From contig DCUZ01000003.1 of the NCBI GenBank assembly GCA_002327305.1, positions 1 to 18,021 on the forward strand: a stretch of DNA of 18,021 nucleotides, given 5' to 3'. Positions 15,494-18,021 of the stretch are shown piece after piece. Under the pieces are notes generated by a model, which saw only the letters and a list, made by a program, of their open reading frames with translations, was not told where the DNA came from and made no database searches. The translations under genes and the position numbers were made by a program. Origin of the DNA: Holophagales bacterium UBA2201 (lineage in GTDB: Bacteria > Acidobacteriota > Thermoanaerobaculia > UBA2201). The stretch's first letter is position 1. Each line of letters opens with the position of its first letter.

Positions 15494-16894
15494 TTATTGG
15501 CTGAAGTGCTTGCGGGCCGCGGCGATCAGCGCCTCCAGGGCGCGGGGCGCCGCCGCCTCGGCATAGATGCGGACCACGGGTTCCGTTCCGGAGAGGCGGA
15601 AGAGGACCCACGAGCCGTCCTCCAGCAGGCACTTGAGGCCGTCCAGGCGGATGATCTTCCTGACCTTCAGCCGGCCGATGGTTTTGGGATCGCGCTCGAG
15701 CCGTTCGGGGGCCTTGGCGTAAGCGGAGGCGGAGAGATGGAGATCCGCCCGCGTCGAATGGTAGGGGCCGAATTTCCTGAACATGCGCCCCACCAGGACG
15801 GAGAGGGGCTCGTCCCACGCCGCCCGCATCTCGCACACCAGCAGGCAGGCCAGGATGCCGTCCTTTTCCGGGACATGGCCCCCGATGGAGAGGCCGGCCG
15901 ACTCCTCGCCGCCGAAGTGGATCTTCCCGGAGAGGAACAGTTCGCCCAGGTACTTGAATCCCACCGGCGTTTCGTGGCAGGGCATCGTGTAGCGCTTGGC
16001 GATCTTCTGCAGAAGATGGGTGGTGGCCACCGTGGTGCCCAGGCCGGTCCTCTGCCCCTTGGCCTCGGCCAGATACCAGGCAAGGAGTCCCAGGACCAGG
16101 TTGGGGCGGACATAGGTCCCCGTCTCGTCCACGATGCCGAACCGGTCGCCGTCCCCGTCGGTGGAGAGGCCCAGGTCCAGCCCCTTCTCGCGCACCAGGC
16201 CGCCCAGGGCGCGGAGGTTTGCCTCGCTGCAATCGGGGGTGGAGCCGCCGAAGTAGGGGTCCAGATAATTGTGGAGGAGGACCGGCGCCGGACGCCCTTT
16301 GGGCAGGAGGGTGTCCAGGTAGCCGCGGGAGGTCCCGTAGAGGAAATCCACCCCCAATTTGAGCGGGCGCTTCCGGAGAAGGTCCATATCGACCAGCTCG
16401 CGGATCCGCTTGAGGTAGGCGGGGCGGCAGTCCATTTCGGTCAGGCCTTCGGGGCTGATGGCCGGGACGCCGGGATGGTGCCGGCGCTGGAGATCGTGGA
16501 TCTCCGCCTCAATGGCCCGGGTCACCTCCGGCGGGGCCGGGGCCCCATCGGCGGTGGAGAATTTGAGGCCGTTGTACTCGGGCGGGTTGTGGCTGGCCGT
16601 GAAGTTGATGCCGCCGTCCAGTTTTTTCCGGATGATCGTGTAGGCCACCACCGGCGTGGGGACGTCCCGGTCCGAAAGCATGGGCGTCATCCCCTGGGCG
16701 GCGAGGACGCCCGACGCCTCGCGCGAGAAACGGCCCGAGAGGAACCGCGTGTCGTACCCCACCACCACCTTCGCCTTGGGCCGGCCCGCCGCCCGGAGGT
16801 GCCGGGCGATGGCCATGGTCACCAGCCGGACATTGTTGAAGGTGAATTCCTCCCCGATGATGGCGCGCCATCCCGATGTGCCGAATTTGATCAT
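15494..16894 (-). CDS. Phosphoglucomutase/phosphomannomutase (alpha-D-phosphohexomutase)
   Basis: A 466-residue member of the alpha-D-phosphohexomutase superfamily, which moves phosphate between C1 and C6 of hexose phosphates. Visible: N-terminal FGTSGWRA, the phosphoserine loop TASHNPPEYNG with Ser101, the metal loop STDGDGDRFG (Asp246, Asp248, Asp250), the sugar-binding GGEESAG (328-334) and the phosphate-binding RLSGTEPVVRIYAE near the C-terminus. Glucose versus mannose (or glucosamine) preference cannot be settled by eye. AGGAGG lies seven bases before ATG 16894. That start overlaps the upstream transposase stop as ATGA, so the ribosome site lies inside the transposase gene. Product could feed glycan precursors, including for the glucan synthase at the other end. 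Confidence 0.93.
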   Translation of the reverse strand: MIKFGTSGWRAIIGEEFTFNNVRLVTMAIARHLRAAGRPKAKVVVGYDTRFLSGRFSREASGVLAAQGMTPMLSDRDVPTPVVAYTIIRKKLDGGINFTASHNPPEYNGLKFSTADGAPAPPEVTRAIEAEIHDLQRRHHPGVPAISPEGLTEMDCRPAYLKRIRELVDMDLLRKRPLKLGVDFLYGTSRGYLDTLLPKGRPAPVLLHNYLDPYFGGSTPDCSEANLRALGGLVREKGLDLGLSTDGDGDRFGIVDETGTYVRPNLVLGLLAWYLAEAKGQRTGLGTTVATTHLLQKIAKRYTMPCHETPVGFKYLGELFLSGKIHFGGEESAGLSIGGHVPEKDGILACLLVCEMRAAWDEPLSVLVGRMFRKFGPYHSTRADLHLSASAYAKAPERLERDPKTIGRLKVRKIIRLDGLKCLLEDGSWVLFRLSGTEPVVRIYAEAAAPRALEALIAAARKHFSQ

Positions 16895-17895
16895 GGTCGT
16901 CCCTCCTGGGCCTGCGGCCCCGCGTCCCCCCTGCGGGGAGGGGTGCGGACCGCTTTCTCGAGCCGGGCCAGCAGGCGCCCGGACTCCCGCTGTTCGGCCG
17001 CCTCGCGTTCGAACCGGACCGCCATCTGGCTGACGGCGGCGTAATCCATGTCCATGATCTCGCCCACCGCCTTCAGGCTGAGATCGGTGTATTTCTTCAG
17101 GGCGAAGACCATCAGCTTGCGCCATGGATTGCCCCGGCGCCGCTGGTAGAGCGCCTCCCGCGGGATGCCGAAGGCGGCGGTGAGCCGGTCGGCCAGCGTC
17201 TCCGGGTCGAGGGCGTCCAGGTGCTTGAGGTCGGGCAGTTCCCGCTCCTCGCGGCCGCCGAGGCCCCGCCGTGCCCGCTCCACCGCCATGCGCTGGAAGT
17301 CGCGCCCCCCCAGGATGGAGTTGCTCCCCATCAGGGCTGCGCGGTGCTCCGGGCGCCAGTCGCGGCCGAACTGCTCCACGAAGTGGAGATAGCCCTCCCG
17401 ACCTTCCGGATGGAGGGCCAGAATATCCCGCGTCCAAAGCCAGGGCGGCGTTCCGGCCGCTCCGGAGTAGGCCCGGAAACTGCCCCATGGGTGGGTTTGC
17501 GCGGCGCCTGCGCCGGCCCGCCGGGGGTTGAGGTGAATATAGGCGGAGAGGGGACCCAACCAGGGGCCCTTCTCCACGAGGACGGCCCGGAAACGGCCGG
17601 CGAAGACCCGGCCGCGAAGACCGTGGCGCGCCTTGAACCGGTTGGAATAGGCGGTGTTGAAATAGTGCATGGAAGCGCTCAGGTTGCCGCGAGGCGTCTC
17701 CAGGAGGAGGTGGAAATGGTCGTTGAGGAGGACCCAGGCGTGGAGGCGGAGGGTGTACTTGCCCACGGTCTCCTCCAGCAATTCCACGAAGCGCGCCCGG
17801 TCCTCGTCCGTCCGGACGATGGGGTCGCCCCGGTCGCCGTAGGAGGTGACATGGTAGAGCGCGCCGGGATATTCGATGCGCAAGGCCCGGGCCAT
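16891..17895 (-). CDS. REP-associated tyrosine transposase (RAYT, Y1/IS200-like) with DnaA-like C-terminus
   Basis: A 334-residue protein. The N-terminal half is a Y1 transposase domain: start MARALRIEYPGALYHVTS typical of RAYTs, HUH motif His60-Phe-His62 in LNDHFHLLLE, NRFKARHGLRGRVFAGRF, and YIHLNPRRAG with the probable catalytic Tyr119. These proteins act on single-stranded REP palindromes. Residues about 230-300 look like a helix-turn-helix of the DnaA C-terminal type (IPREALYQRRRGNPWRKL then SLKAVGEIMDMDYAAVSQMAVRFE). The start at 17895 is preferred over the in-frame ATG at 17961 because a good promoter lies between them and its -10 ends six bases before 17895, so the mRNA is probably leaderless. 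TGA overlaps the phosphohexomutase ATG. The frame and catalytic residues look intact. No clear REP pair flanks the gene in this window. Confidence 0.9.
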   Translation of the reverse strand: MARALRIEYPGALYHVTSYGDRGDPIVRTDEDRARFVELLEETVGKYTLRLHAWVLLNDHFHLLLETPRGNLSASMHYFNTAYSNRFKARHGLRGRVFAGRFRAVLVEKGPWLGPLSAYIHLNPRRAGAGAAQTHPWGSFRAYSGAAGTPPWLWTRDILALHPEGREGYLHFVEQFGRDWRPEHRAALMGSNSILGGRDFQRMAVERARRGLGGREERELPDLKHLDALDPETLADRLTAAFGIPREALYQRRRGNPWRKLMVFALKKYTDLSLKAVGEIMDMDYAAVSQMAVRFEREAAEQRESGRLLARLEKAVRTPPRRGDAGPQAQEGRP

Positions 17896-17901
17896 GGCGG
17901 G

Positions 17902-17930
17902 ATAGTAGCAAAATATTTGTATCCTGTCAA
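17902..17930 (-). promoter_or_regulatory. Strong sigma70 promoter for the transposase-pgm-eno-ftsB operon
   Basis: On the minus strand a perfect TTGACA (17925-17930), a 17-base spacer and TACTAT (17902-17907). The -10 ends six bases before ATG 17895, predicting a leaderless transcript. An imperfect dyad (TGTCAAGTGTTGA 17925-17937, TCAACATTGAGACA 17955-17968) overlaps and precedes the -35 and may be an operator. Confidence 0.7.
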
Positions 17931-18006
17931 GTGTTGAGATGCGCCCCTGATATTTCAACATTGAGACATGGCCCTTATGGAGGCAACAGGTGGCAGGAAG
18001 GAGGAA

Positions 18007-18020
18007 GGCAGAAGGCAGAA
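18007..18020. repeat. Tandem GGCAGAA heptamer, cut by the right edge
   Basis: Two exact copies of GGCAGAA stand at the end of a purine-rich run (GGCAGGAAGGAGGAA precedes them). The repeat may continue beyond the window. Nothing else is seen between 17969 and the edge. Confidence 0.4.
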
Positions 18021-18021
18021 G

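Noticed and set aside
1..18021. CRISPR array, tRNA or rRNA genes
   Set aside because: No regularly spaced repeats and no tRNA or rRNA-like stretches were seen; nearly all of the window is protein-coding.

Overview
The window is GC-rich, almost fully coding DNA from a Gram-negative bacterium, shown by an outer-membrane barrel, a Tat-exported Fe-S protein, periplasmic multiheme cytochromes and a cyclic-glucan synthase. The number of c-type hemes (10, 14 and 2 CxxCH motifs in three adjacent genes) points to an anaerobic or metal-respiring lineage. Desulfobacterota/Deferrimicrobia, Acidobacteriota or a similar group would fit, but the sequence alone does not fix the taxon. All genes except one small one lie on the minus strand.

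Layout in plus coordinates. (1) 1-5123, minus: the first ~1707 codons of a giant NdvB-like cyclic beta-1,2-glucan synthase, cut by the left edge. (2) 5124-5491: a spacer with a 12-bp inverted repeat, a double-hairpin repeat and a consensus -10 box. (3) 5492-6013, plus: a small cysteine-containing cytosolic protein of DUF6125 type. (4) 6014-6042: a terminator facing the cytochrome cluster. (5) 13630 down to 6065, minus: an electron-transfer cluster. Its order is a Tat-exported protein with four [4Fe-4S] sites; a 1093-residue fusion of an NrfD/HybB-like membrane quinone module to a 14-heme periplasmic region whose C-terminal part resembles octaheme tetrathionate reductase; a decaheme DmsE/MtrA-like cytochrome; and an MtrB/PioB-like barrel that carries two heme motifs and is interrupted by one in-frame TGA. 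(6) 13631-13899: promoter and candidate operators of that cluster, plus the terminator of the next operon. (7) 17895 down to 13900, minus: a Y1 (RAYT-type) transposase overlapping a phosphoglucomutase/phosphomannomutase by ATGA, then enolase, then FtsB.

How the genes may work together. The Fe-S protein and the NrfD part would oxidise menaquinol at the inner membrane (as in Cbc, Hmc or Qrc-type complexes) and pass electrons directly into the covalently attached hemes. From there electrons could go to the decaheme cytochrome plugged into the barrel and so to the outside, or be used by the OTR-like domain on a periplasmic substrate. The reverse direction (uptake, as in PioAB/MtoAB) is possible. 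This functional picture is inference from families and gene order. The most unusual points are the single-chain NrfD/14-heme fusion, the heme motifs inside the porin, the in-frame TGA in an otherwise intact barrel gene, and a transposase translationally coupled to a central-metabolism operon.
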